Origin: Chitinophagales bacterium
GTDB lineage: Bacteria > Bacteroidota > Bacteroidia > Chitinophagales > BACL12
Assembly (NCBI GenBank): GCA_014380545.1
Contig: JACMJP010000071.1
Location: forward strand, 1 to 6,376
Length of the DNA stretch: 6,376 nucleotides
Direction of reading: 5' to 3'
Numbering within the stretch: position 1 is the stretch's first letter; each line of letters starts with the position of its first letter. Both the position numbers and the translations under genes were made by a program. Shown here piece by piece: positions 1 to 6,376 of the stretch. The notes under the pieces were generated by a model. That model did no database searches. It was not told the origin of the DNA and was given only the letters and a program-made list of their open reading frames with translations.

Positions 1-82
1 ATCAAATCACAAACAACAACTCCAAGTAATTTGAAATTGTACAAATGATATCGGGCAGGTAAATTACAAGCATATCTGCATG
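1..82. other. Short downstream flank of glnN, no gene seen
   Basis: These 82 bases follow the glnN stop codon. I see no open frame of useful length, no GC-rich hairpin followed by a T run on the minus strand, and no RNA-gene signature. A rho-independent terminator for glnN is therefore not visible here and may lie beyond the left edge. Confidence 0.5.
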
Positions 83-2200
83 TTACCGAATTTCGTCGAA
101 CAGCGTTTTCACATTGTTGCAATAAGCATATGCTTTTTCTCTTGCATCTTCAATGCGGTTTGCTTTTTTGCGTTCTTCTACCATTCTTTCTAAACTACTT
201 CGCAAATGATTTAAATGCAGTGTGATATTTTTTGCAATATCTAATTGCTCTTTATAATGTTCTTCATTAAAGCTAAGTGATTTTAATTTAATGATATTGT
301 CCAGTAATTCATTTTGATATTCAACTGATGCAGGTATCACATAATTATACACAAGCTCACCATAAATTCTTGCTTCAATTTGAATTTTTTTTGCATATTC
401 CTCAAACTCAATTTCCTGCCTTGCATGCAATTCTCTTTCACTCAGGATCTTATTTTTTACAAAAATATCTTTTGCTTTTGCCGTCGCATAAAAATCAATT
501 GCCTCCGGAGTTGTTTTCACATTGTGTAATCCTCTTACTTCAACTGCTTCTTTTTGCCACTCTGCACTGTAATTATCTCCTTCAAATAAAATATTCTTGC
601 TTTCAGAAATATATCTTCTCAATACTTTTAAAATTGCATTGTCTTTATTTTCTCCGCCTTTCACTAATTCATCTATTTCTTTTTTAAATGCAATAAGTTG
701 TGTTGCAACAATTGTGTTCAGCGCCGTCATTGCTTTACTGCAATTTGCTGAAGAACCCACTGCACGGAATTCAAATTTATTCCCTGTAAATGCAAACGGG
801 CTTGTTCTGTTTCTATCGGTATTATCTAAAAGCAGATCAGGGATTTTATTATGAATATCCAACTTCAAATCTGCTTTATCCAGATCGTCAAAAGTATTCT
901 CATCCACTCTTTTTTCTATTTCATCAAGCACACTTCTTAATGCAGTGCCAACAAAAGCAGAAATAATTGCTGGCGGGGCTTCATTTGCTCCAAGGCGGTG
1001 ATCGTTGTTTGCACTTGCAATAGTTGCTCTCAGCAAGTCAGCATATTCATGTACGGCTTTAATTGTATTAATAAAAAATGTGAGAAATAATAAATTGTTT
1101 CTCGGTGTTTTGCCCGGACTTAATAAGTTTTTTCCGGTATCGGTGCCCATGCTCCAGTTGTTATGTTTTCCACTACCGTTCACTCCTGCAAAAGGTTTTT
1201 CGTGAAAGAGCACTCTCAGATTATGACGCCTTGCCACTTTCTCCATCACATCCATCAATAAACAATTATGATCAACTGCAACACTTGCTTCTTCAAACAT
1301 CGGAGCACATTCAAATTGACCGGGCGCAACTTCATTATGTCTTGTTCTTAATGGAATTCCCAGTTTATGGCTCTCTGTTTCAAAGTCAATCATATAATTA
1401 AATATCCGTTCCGGTATAGAACCAAAATAATGATCTTCTAATTGCTGGCCTTTACTTGGGTAATGTCCCATCAATGTTCTTCCGCAAATACTCAGATCAG
1501 GTCTGCTTAAAAACAATGCTTCATCCACTAAAAAATATTCCTGCTCCCAGCCAAGTGTTGCAGTAACCTTCGTTACATTTTTATCAAAATATTGGCAAAC
1601 CGGAACCGCTGCCTGATCTAATAATTGTAATGATTTTAAAAGGGGTGCTTTATAATCAAGTGCTTCACCAGTGTAAGAAACGAATATAGTTGGTATGCAT
1701 AAAGTTTTTCCGCCGCCGAGTTCCATAATAAATGCAGGGGAAGTTGGATCCCATGCTGTATATCCTCTTGCTTCAAATGTGCTTCTTATTCCGCCACTTG
1801 GAAATGAGGATGCATCGGGCTCCTGTTGCACTAAACTTCCGCCTGAAAATGTTTCCACTCCTTTTGCAGTGCCTGAGGGTGTGAAAAAGCTATCATGTTT
1901 TTCTGCTGTTGCTCCTGTTAACGGCTGAAACCAGTGTGTGTAGTGCGTTGCACCTTTACTTATTGCCCATGATTTCATGCTTGCTGCTACCTGGTCAGCA
2001 ATTTTGCGATCAATCTTTTGCCCCATCTGAATGGAAGTTTTCACACTGTAATAAGCTTCCTCGCTCAAATGTTTCCGCATAATTTCATCGCTGAAAACGT
2101 TAGATCCGTAATATTCCGAAATACGATTTGATGGAGGTTTTACCTCAACAGTCTTTCTGTTAAGCACCTGTTCCATAGCAGAAGTTCTTGAATTAAGCAT
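83..2200 (-). CDS. glnN: Glutamine synthetase type III (GlnN)
   Basis: This gene encodes a 705-residue cytoplasmic enzyme that condenses ammonia with glutamate at the cost of ATP, the main entry of ammonium into Bacteroidota metabolism. Type III synthetases run to about 700-730 residues, far longer than the roughly 450-470 of type I, so this copy looks full length. Motifs visible in order are GWEQEY (217-222, metal/glutamate-binding glutamates), NEVAPGQFE (289-297), NGSGKH (341-346), NNDHRLGANEAPPAI (398-412) and RNRTSPFAFTGNKFEFR (463-479, ATP and substrate site). The C-terminal 200 residues are helical and charged, as is usual for the GlnN class. The ATG at 2198-2200 is chosen because the family's N-terminal stretch (LNRKTVEVKPPSNRISEYYG) begins only about a dozen residues later. 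The stop is TAA. No disruption is seen. It is separated from the upstream ATPase by 138 bp and probably has its own promoter. Confidence 0.97.
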   Translation of the reverse strand: MLNSRTSAMEQVLNRKTVEVKPPSNRISEYYGSNVFSDEIMRKHLSEEAYYSVKTSIQMGQKIDRKIADQVAASMKSWAISKGATHYTHWFQPLTGATAEKHDSFFTPSGTAKGVETFSGGSLVQQEPDASSFPSGGIRSTFEARGYTAWDPTSPAFIMELGGGKTLCIPTIFVSYTGEALDYKAPLLKSLQLLDQAAVPVCQYFDKNVTKVTATLGWEQEYFLVDEALFLSRPDLSICGRTLMGHYPSKGQQLEDHYFGSIPERIFNYMIDFETESHKLGIPLRTRHNEVAPGQFECAPMFEEASVAVDHNCLLMDVMEKVARRHNLRVLFHEKPFAGVNGSGKHNNWSMGTDTGKNLLSPGKTPRNNLLFLTFFINTIKAVHEYADLLRATIASANNDHRLGANEAPPAIISAFVGTALRSVLDEIEKRVDENTFDDLDKADLKLDIHNKIPDLLLDNTDRNRTSPFAFTGNKFEFRAVGSSANCSKAMTALNTIVATQLIAFKKEIDELVKGGENKDNAILKVLRRYISESKNILFEGDNYSAEWQKEAVEVRGLHNVKTTPEAIDFYATAKAKDIFVKNKILSERELHARQEIEFEEYAKKIQIEARIYGELVYNYVIPASVEYQNELLDNIIKLKSLSFNEEHYKEQLDIAKNITLHLNHLRSSLERMVEERKKANRIEDAREKAYAYCNNVKTLFDEIR

Positions 2201-2228
2201 AAAATTTTGTAGTTTTTGATGTTTAACG

Positions 2229-2236
2229 CAAAAATA
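2229..2236 (-). promoter_or_regulatory. Candidate Bacteroidota -7 box upstream of glnN
   Basis: On the minus strand this reads TATTTTTG, which fits the Bacteroidota sigma-ABfr -7 consensus TAnnTTTG and ends 28 bases before the glnN ATG. A good TTTG-type -33 element at the usual spacing is not obvious; the nearest T-rich stretch upstream lies a little too far away. In DNA this AT-rich such a match can arise by chance, so the call is tentative. Confidence 0.3.
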
Positions 2237-2267
2237 AATGAAGTATTTATATCAGGTAGGTTAAAAA

Positions 2268-2296
2268 ATGTGTATTTCTCCACAAATAAGACACAT
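2268..2296. repeat. Imperfect palindrome ATGTGT-N17-ACACAT
   Basis: The six-base arms 2268-2273 and 2291-2296 are exact reverse complements separated by 17 bases. The element sits just upstream of the candidate glnN promoter box, where an operator could lie. The arms are short and AT-rich with a long loop, so it may also be a chance match or a weak hairpin at the end of the upstream transcript. Confidence 0.2.
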
Positions 2297-2851
2297 ATTT
2301 ATTATTTTAATTTAAAAATTGCTAGATAAGCCCGTACTTCACATTACCTTCTCTTCCTTCATAAACTCATTGCGTATTCCATCAGTAATGTCTTTTTCAG
2401 TTATTACATAACTTTGGTTGGCAACTGCTTTAAGAGAAGCGTAATGCACAATATTTAAAATAGAAGAACCGCTTATTTCATATTTATCGGATAATTTTCG
2501 GAAATCAATATTTTTATCGCAAATAATTTTTTCAGGTAATGTTTTTTGCCAGATATCATAATGTTCATTTGCGTTGGGCATCGGAAAATAAATAAGCGCA
2601 TTGAAACGGCGCAGGAATGCAGGATCAAGATTATTTTTAAAATTGGAGGCAAGAATTATTAACCCGGGAAAATCTTCAACCCTTTGCAGCAAATAAGAAA
2701 TTTCCTGATTTGCATATTTATCGTTAGATGATTGAACGGTTGTTCTTTTTCCGAACAGTGCATCACCTTCATCAAAAAATAATATCCAGTTTTTATTTTC
2801 TGCTTTAGCAAATATTTTTTCAAGATTCTTTTCTGTTTCACCAATGTATTT

Positions 2852-2854
2852 TTA
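2852..2854 (-). other. Premature TAA inside the ATPase gene
   Basis: The codon lies in frame with both the Walker A half and the Walker B half, so no indel is needed to explain the break. Surrounding codons read V V stop K Y I G E T E, matching the conserved AAA+ stretch after beta-strand 2 with only the serine missing. TAA is also the normal terminator of glnN, of the DUF4157 gene and of the lysozyme-like gene here, so codon reassignment is not supported. Confidence 0.9.
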
Positions 2855-3663
2855 CACTACCTGTGATAAGTCAACACGGTAAACTTCTTTATTAAACTGT
2901 TTACCAAGTAAAGAGGCTGTTACTGTTTTTCCAGTTCCGGGGGGTCCGTAAAATAAAACACGATAACCGGGTTTTATTTTTCTTGAAATATTTTTATCTA
3001 ATGCTAATTCGACATTATACTCCAGCCAAATTTTAATATCGTTAATTTGTTCGGCAGTTTGCTGATGCAATACAAGGTCATTCCATTCCATTTTAGTTGT
3101 GAGATGTTTTGCCGGAAATTCAGGCGAGAATTTTGGCCTTGCAATTTTGCCAAATAAAATTTTATCAATCCATTCCTGAGATAAAATAAGTTTACCGCTC
3201 ATTTGAGGCTCACCGGTTTTTACATCTTCAAGCCATAGTATAGAATGTTTATAGAAAAAATGTTCTTCAGAAAAAATATTTTGGATTTCCAATCTTTTTG
3301 ATATATCATTTCCTGCAAGAATAAATAAAACGGTTTCTCCTGTTGGCATCATGCCACGGTTATTACCTGATTTAACTCCGCCAAATTCGGGCAATTCCCC
3401 GCCTTGCTGAAAATATTTCTGAATGATTGCATCGAAAAAATTAGGTTGAATATGCGGTGCTAAAGCAATTAACAATGTAACCTGTTCTTCAACATTATAT
3501 TTGCCTGACAAAAATGATTGGTTGAAATGACCGTTAGCGGAAAATGTTTCATTTTTTTCATTTGATAAATAAGTTCTGAGCCGCTCAGATATAATTTCAT
3601 TAAGCAGCGCTAATTCATCCTGCAAAATATGCAACCTGTCTGTTTGCATTATGATCTGATTTG

Positions 3664-3670
3664 TCACCAT
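3664..3670 (-). promoter_or_regulatory. ATGGTGA start/stop overlap coupling two genes
   Basis: The minus strand reads ATGGTGA: ATG (3670-3668) begins the ATPase and TGA (3666-3664) ends the 136-residue protein in another frame. Such a tight overlap usually indicates translational coupling. It favours this ATG over the GTG at 3682 as the ATPase start, though both are possible. Confidence 0.6.
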
Positions 3671-4074
3671 GTTTTTAAACACTTTATTTTCTTAAATGAA
3701 ATATTTCCACCATCACAGGAATATTCATATTTACAATAACCCACTTCAGGATTTTCTTTCTTATTGGGTCGCTGTACATGAATTTCGATTTCCGTAAAAA
3801 ATACCAACATATCTTCACCGGATTTTAATAATATCCTGCATCCTTTCATCCCCTTTTCATCGAAACATTTAAAGCTTTCAGGCACTACCCCTAATATTTT
3901 ATCGGGCATTTCTGTTTCCAGAAAGTGTTTTGCTGCTGCCCAGGTGAGGTCTTTTGAATCGCTAAATGTAGGGCAGTTTTTATTTATACCACCATTTTCT
4001 TCTTTCTGAATTACAGGCGAAAAAAATTGTGAGGTTGTAGAGTTTTCTTTTTTATATATTTTATTTGAAAACAT
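3664..4074 (-). CDS. Cysteine-rich protein of unknown function with eCIS-cargo-like leader
   Basis: This 136-residue protein matches no family I recognise. It starts at an ATG preceded by an AT-rich stretch without a clear Shine-Dalgarno, as is normal for Bacteroidota. The first 16 residues are polar, then FFSPVIQK follows at 17-24. The neighbouring DUF4157 protein has FFQP at 20-23 and FFRPVRNKIQK at 57-67, so both may carry the same short N-terminal tag. The rest contains six cysteines (34, 70, 79, 114, 120, 132) and alternating hydrophobic stretches suggestive of a small beta-rich fold. There is no signal peptide or membrane segment. It lies 32 bp after the DUF4157 gene and overlaps the ATPase start, so it is very likely co-transcribed. 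I infer a cargo or accessory protein of the injection system; a partner or immunity role for the DUF4157 protein is also possible. Confidence 0.75.
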   Translation of the reverse strand: MFSNKIYKKENSTTSQFFSPVIQKEENGGINKNCPTFSDSKDLTWAAAKHFLETEMPDKILGVVPESFKCFDEKGMKGCRILLKSGEDMLVFFTEIEIHVQRPNKKENPEVGYCKYEYSCDGGNISFKKIKCLKTW

Positions 4075-4106
4075 ATTTTATATTGTGAATGATATTTTCA
4101 AAAAAT

Positions 4107-5934
4107 TTATGAACTACCCTTTAATTTTTTAATTACAGCAGTATCATCATTGCTTTCCCAAACGGATTTTAGAATGGAAATTAATCTGCTTTTCTCCTGC
4201 GGAGGAATTTTTTCAATTGTCAACTCTGATTGTGCATTTACCCAATCTCTTATTTCATTATCATCCGTAAAGCTGTATGGTTTTCTTAAACCTGTTATTG
4301 TTTTTTTATCCGATGAATCTTTTTTGTAAGGGAAGGAACGGCTATACTTTTCGCATTCAGAAATATCTAAAATTGCAGGGCTTGCAGTTTCACTTTGATT
4401 CACAGGAATTCCTGTTGTGGCATCTCTTTCATCATAGTATTCAATAATTCCTTGCTGTTCGTCAACAGGTAAATTTCTGAAATTACCAGGCCTGCATCTA
4501 TTGAGCAATTCTTTTAAACTTTCAGCAAATCTATCAGCGGTTACAAAGAAAAGAGGTAATTCAGAACCAAAATAAGCGCCTAATGCGTTTGAAGTAGTAT
4601 CTTCCGCAGAAAATCTTGACTTCGGTTCTGCATTTAATTCATGTTCTCTTCCTTTTTTTGTTGCATAAGCGTTCGTCATTTTTGTTGCTATGTACATCAG
4701 CTGATAAAAATGGCGCATATCTATCATTCCACATTGGCAAGTAATTAAATATCTCGGATTTAATTGTGTTGTCTCCTTTGAATCAGCATTTGATTTTTTT
4801 GTAGTATCAAAATTCGCATAAACTGATTGCCCGCCTGTCATTTCTACAAACTCTTCGTAAGTTGAAGCATCTTCGACTAATACTTTTGCATTTTTTAAAA
4901 TCTGGTTGAGTGTGCCGATTTGATTTTTTTCTGCTTTTGTAAATCTTTGAATTTTTTTTGTACTGATATTTCCATTTTGCTGCACCACATGTGTTAATTC
5001 ATGCGCTAATAATTTTTTTCCATTTTCAGTTTCAGGGTTAAATTGATTTTGATTGAACACAATATGATTGTCTGTTGTGTATGCTAATGCATTAATACCT
5101 TGCGCTGATCTTGCGGCAGGTTGGTCTGTATGAATTTTTACGTTGCTGAAATCATGACCAATGCGTTCAGAAAAGAATTGATTTGTTTCTGATGTTAAGT
5201 TATTTCCGCTTCCGTTTAAGCCGGTGACGTAATTTTCTAATCCTATACCTGATTCGGTTTCCAGATTATTATTCTGTTTGCGTTGTAATTTTTCTTCTTT
5301 ACTACAAGTTGCACATTTTCTATTTAATAGGATATCTTTAGCAGCATTAATTTTTAGGAATAATATCGGGAATTACAATAGCACCAAAATCATAGTTTGA
5401 AGTATTAAATAAATCTGGGTTATCATATTCCAGATAACTATCAATGGCTGCTTGTGTTGAACTATTTGCAGCTCCTGATGCCTGTTCTATTCGCATACCT
5501 GCACTGAGGTAAAAACTCAGAAACCTGCTGTGTATATCCAATACATCACTTTCACGGTATTTTAGTGTTGCTGAGCGGTCTAAGTATATTTGTCGAAACG
5601 CTCCGGTATCAGGTGATGGAGAACTTAAGTCAGGTATATCAAAACGATTTTTTCCCGTATATATAATAGAAGGTTTAGGTAAATGCCGTAGTCTCAAATC
5701 TATATGTTTTAATTCTCCGTTTTCATCGGGACTTTTTTGAATTTTATTCCTGACAGGGCGGAAAAATGTATTTGAATTATTTCCACTTTTACCCTGCACA
5801 ACCTGTTCTGCAACAGCATCTGCTTCTTTTTCATACCGATCATCCGGATTATTAATTTCAAGTTTAGGTTGAAAAAATAAATCCTGCTTTTTTGATGCAA
5901 TATTTTTATTTTGATATGTTGATGCAGCAAACAT
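4107..5934 (-). pseudogene. eCIS_core (DUF4157) zinc-protease-like protein, frameshifted
   Basis: Two overlapping frames together encode one DUF4157 (eCIS_core) protein of about 608 residues. The 5' frame (5934-5347, ATG start) has the leader FFQPKLEIN and the helix YEKEADAVAEQVV (34-46), followed by an insert of about 130 residues, and then stops. The 3' frame is open from 5372 and continues with RKCATCSKEEKLQRK (CxxC at 5315-5304), FFSERIGHDFSNVKIHTD, NALAYTTDNHIVF and LLAHELTHVVQQ (HExxH at 5003-4989), so the two halves complement each other in order. It has no ATG before the CxxC; a GTG at 5060 would cut the domain in half. The roughly 270 residues after HELTH form a domain I cannot name, containing YLITCQCGMIDMRHFYQLMY and GREHE. 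DUF4157 is widespread in eCIS-associated cargo and toxin proteins. The gene follows the lysozyme-like gene by 2 bp. Removing one base from the A5 run at 5351-5355 restores a single frame. Confidence 0.87.
5347..5358 (-). other. Frameshift site (A5 run) in the DUF4157 gene
   Basis: The minus strand reads CCTAAAAATTAA, ending the 5' frame at TAA 5349-5347. Dropping one A from the run gives CCT AAA ATT AAT GCT GCT, which continues straight into the 3' frame (P K I N A A K D I L L N R K C). The total span of 1,828 bases is one more than a multiple of three, consistent with a single extra base. It could be a real mutation, a homopolymer sequencing error, or less likely a +1 recoding site. Confidence 0.75.
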
Positions 5935-5936
5935 TT

Positions 5937-6376
5937 TTATAAATTTCGATAAATATCCCTGTACCTGAAAACTTCTTTTGAATAATCTTTTGCAAAAGTA
6001 TAATGATCAATATCTTTCTTATTGCTTAATGCTTTGTTTACATTCCCCTGTCCGCAATTGTAGGCAGCTGTAATTGCTCTTTCAAAAAGAATTGCAGATA
6101 ATTTTTTATCCCATCCCTTTTGTATTAAATATTTTCTCTTTTCTTCCAATACATTAACTGCTTTTATTGCAGTTTTTAATGGGTCCTGCCAATCGCCTGC
6201 ATTTATGAATACCGGATAAGAGCCGGTATCAATTTGCCAGAAACCAAAACCGTGATATTGTTTTTCTTTTTCTCCCGTGCGCTTGCCATAATCGCCTTTC
6301 ATTTTTAAACAAATGTCATTATAAGAAAACCCCTGGTTGTAATATTTTGCGAATAAAAAACCTGTTTCCCGTGCAC
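5937..6376 (-). CDS. Lysozyme/lytic transglycosylase-like protein, 5' end outside window
   Basis: The frame is open to the right edge, giving the last 145 residues; an internal ATG at 6302 is not the likely start because conserved sequence lies upstream of it. The visible part has RETG (6371-6360), which resembles the catalytic-glutamate motif of the lysozyme/SLT fold. It also has HGFGFWQIDTGSYP (from 6254), like the family's GxGLxQI segment, and AAYNCGQGNVNKAL (6068-6027), like the AYNxGxG motif. Enzymes of this fold cleave the glycan strands of peptidoglycan between MurNAc and GlcNAc. Whether it has a signal peptide or an N-terminal spike or binding domain cannot be seen. The TAA stop is only 2 bp from the DUF4157 start, so the two genes are almost certainly co-transcribed. 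In eCIS clusters such hydrolases are proposed to help particle release or wall penetration, which is inference here. Confidence 0.85.
   Translation of the reverse strand, partial: ARETGFLFAKYYNQGFSYNDICLKMKGDYGKRTGEKEKQYHGFGFWQIDTGSYPVFINAGDWQDPLKTAIKAVNVLEEKRKYLIQKGWDKKLSAILFERAITAAYNCGQGNVNKALSNKKDIDHYTFAKDYSKEVFRYRDIYRNL

Larger units (their letters stand above)
2201..2338. other. AT-rich intergenic region between the ATPase gene and glnN
   Basis: This 138-bp gap is strongly AT-rich and holds no coding frame. It contains the candidate -7 box at 2229-2236 and a short inverted repeat (2268-2273 with 2291-2296). No GC-rich terminator hairpin follows the ATPase stop. The gap is much larger than those inside the upstream cluster, which supports glnN being a separate transcription unit. 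Confidence 0.6.
2339..3670 (-). pseudogene. eCIS-type AAA+ ATPase, interrupted by an in-frame TAA
   Basis: Read through one stop, this is a 443-codon AAA+ ATPase like the Afp15/PVC15-type ATPases that accompany extracellular contractile injection systems and are thought to act in particle assembly or cargo loading. The N-terminal part (about residues 1-220) has the helical start and the MPTGETVLFILAGND segment of that ATPase type. Walker A GPPGTGKT lies at 2947-2924. Walker B ILFFDE lies at 2785-2768, followed by sensor-1-like ILASN and the arginine-finger-like DPAFLRRFN. The same frame carries TAA at 2854-2852, in the middle of DLSQVV-x-KYIGETEKN, where a serine is expected; TCA to TAA is a single change. 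The actual product would be about 272 residues, with Walker A but no Walker B. The first in-frame ATG after the stop lies beyond sensor 1, so reinitiation would not restore function. ATG 3670-3668 overlaps the upstream stop; a GTG at 3682 is an alternative start. No sensor-2 arginine is evident in GSSILNIVHYAS. A sequencing error is possible. Confidence 0.88.

Noticed and set aside
328..1928. Several plus-strand open frames of 66-119 codons lying antisense to glnN (328-687, 597-854, 1005-1205, 1105-1401, 1695-1928)
   Set aside because: They overlap a clearly real, intact minus-strand gene, are rich in Leu/Phe/Ser typical of antisense reading, overlap one another and match nothing recognisable.
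2339..2692. The ATPase 3' part as a separate 117-residue gene
   Set aside because: Its only start is a TTG inside a conserved AAA+ stretch, and the same frame continues upstream to the TAA with canonical Walker B sequence, so it is the rest of the broken gene.
2659..2844. A 61-codon minus-strand frame starting with TTG near the break in the ATPase gene
   Set aside because: It is an out-of-frame reading of the Walker B region; the true frame here gives KYIGETEKN and ILFFDE.
2852..2854. Reassignment of TAA to a sense codon
   Set aside because: TAA terminates glnN, the DUF4157 gene and the lysozyme-like gene in this same window at the expected ends, so the code looks standard for TAA.
4107..5060. 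A separate 317-residue protein starting with GTG at 5060
   Set aside because: The frame continues upstream to 5372 with conserved eCIS_core sequence (CxxC, FSNVKIHTD, NALAYT), so the GTG is an internal valine codon in IVF.
5709..5930. A 73-codon minus-strand frame inside the 5' part of the DUF4157 gene
   Set aside because: It is an alternative frame of the real leader region, rich in Lys/Ile/His with no recognisable motif.
1..6376. CRISPR arrays, tRNA/rRNA genes, insertion sequences or attachment sites
   Set aside because: I saw no regularly spaced repeats, no cloverleaf or rRNA-like sequence, no transposase motif and no terminal inverted repeats; nearly all of the window is accounted for by the five genes.

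Overview
The window comes from an AT-rich genome whose genes look like Bacteroidota. It carries a long type III glutamine synthetase (GlnN), an eCIS_core/DUF4157 protein with the Bacteroidota-style FFxP leader, Shine-Dalgarno-poor gene starts and a TAnnTTTG-like promoter box. All real genes lie on the minus strand, so the transcriptional order runs from high to low coordinates.

Layout in transcription order: (1) 6376-5937, the 3' part of a lysozyme/transglycosylase-like gene whose start lies beyond the right edge. (2) 5934-4107, a DUF4157 (eCIS_core) protein with a HELTH zinc-protease motif and an unrecognised C-terminal domain. It is split into two reading frames by one extra base in an A5 run near 5351-5355. 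(3) 4074-3664, a 136-residue cysteine-rich protein of unknown function that shares the short FFxP...IQK leader with the DUF4157 protein. (4) 3670-2339, an AAA+ ATPase of the kind found in extracellular contractile injection system (eCIS) loci, interrupted by an in-frame TAA between Walker A and Walker B. (5) A 138-bp AT-rich gap with a candidate promoter. (6) 2200-83, an intact glnN. Bases 1-82 hold nothing I can support.

Genes 1-4 are packed 2 bp, 32 bp and -7 bp apart and look like one operon. An ATPase, a DUF4157 protein and a peptidoglycan hydrolase together are typical of eCIS (Afp/PVC/MAC-like phage-tail-derived) clusters. No sheath, tube, baseplate or spike gene lies inside the window. 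If this is an eCIS locus, those genes should lie beyond 6376. GlnN is an ordinary nitrogen-assimilation gene that marks the edge of the cluster.

The main oddity is that two neighbouring genes of the putative eCIS operon each carry one clean lesion (a nonsense codon and a 1-nt frameshift) in otherwise well-preserved protein sequence, while glnN is intact. This suggests recent inactivation of the system, or errors in the assembly; the sequence alone cannot decide.
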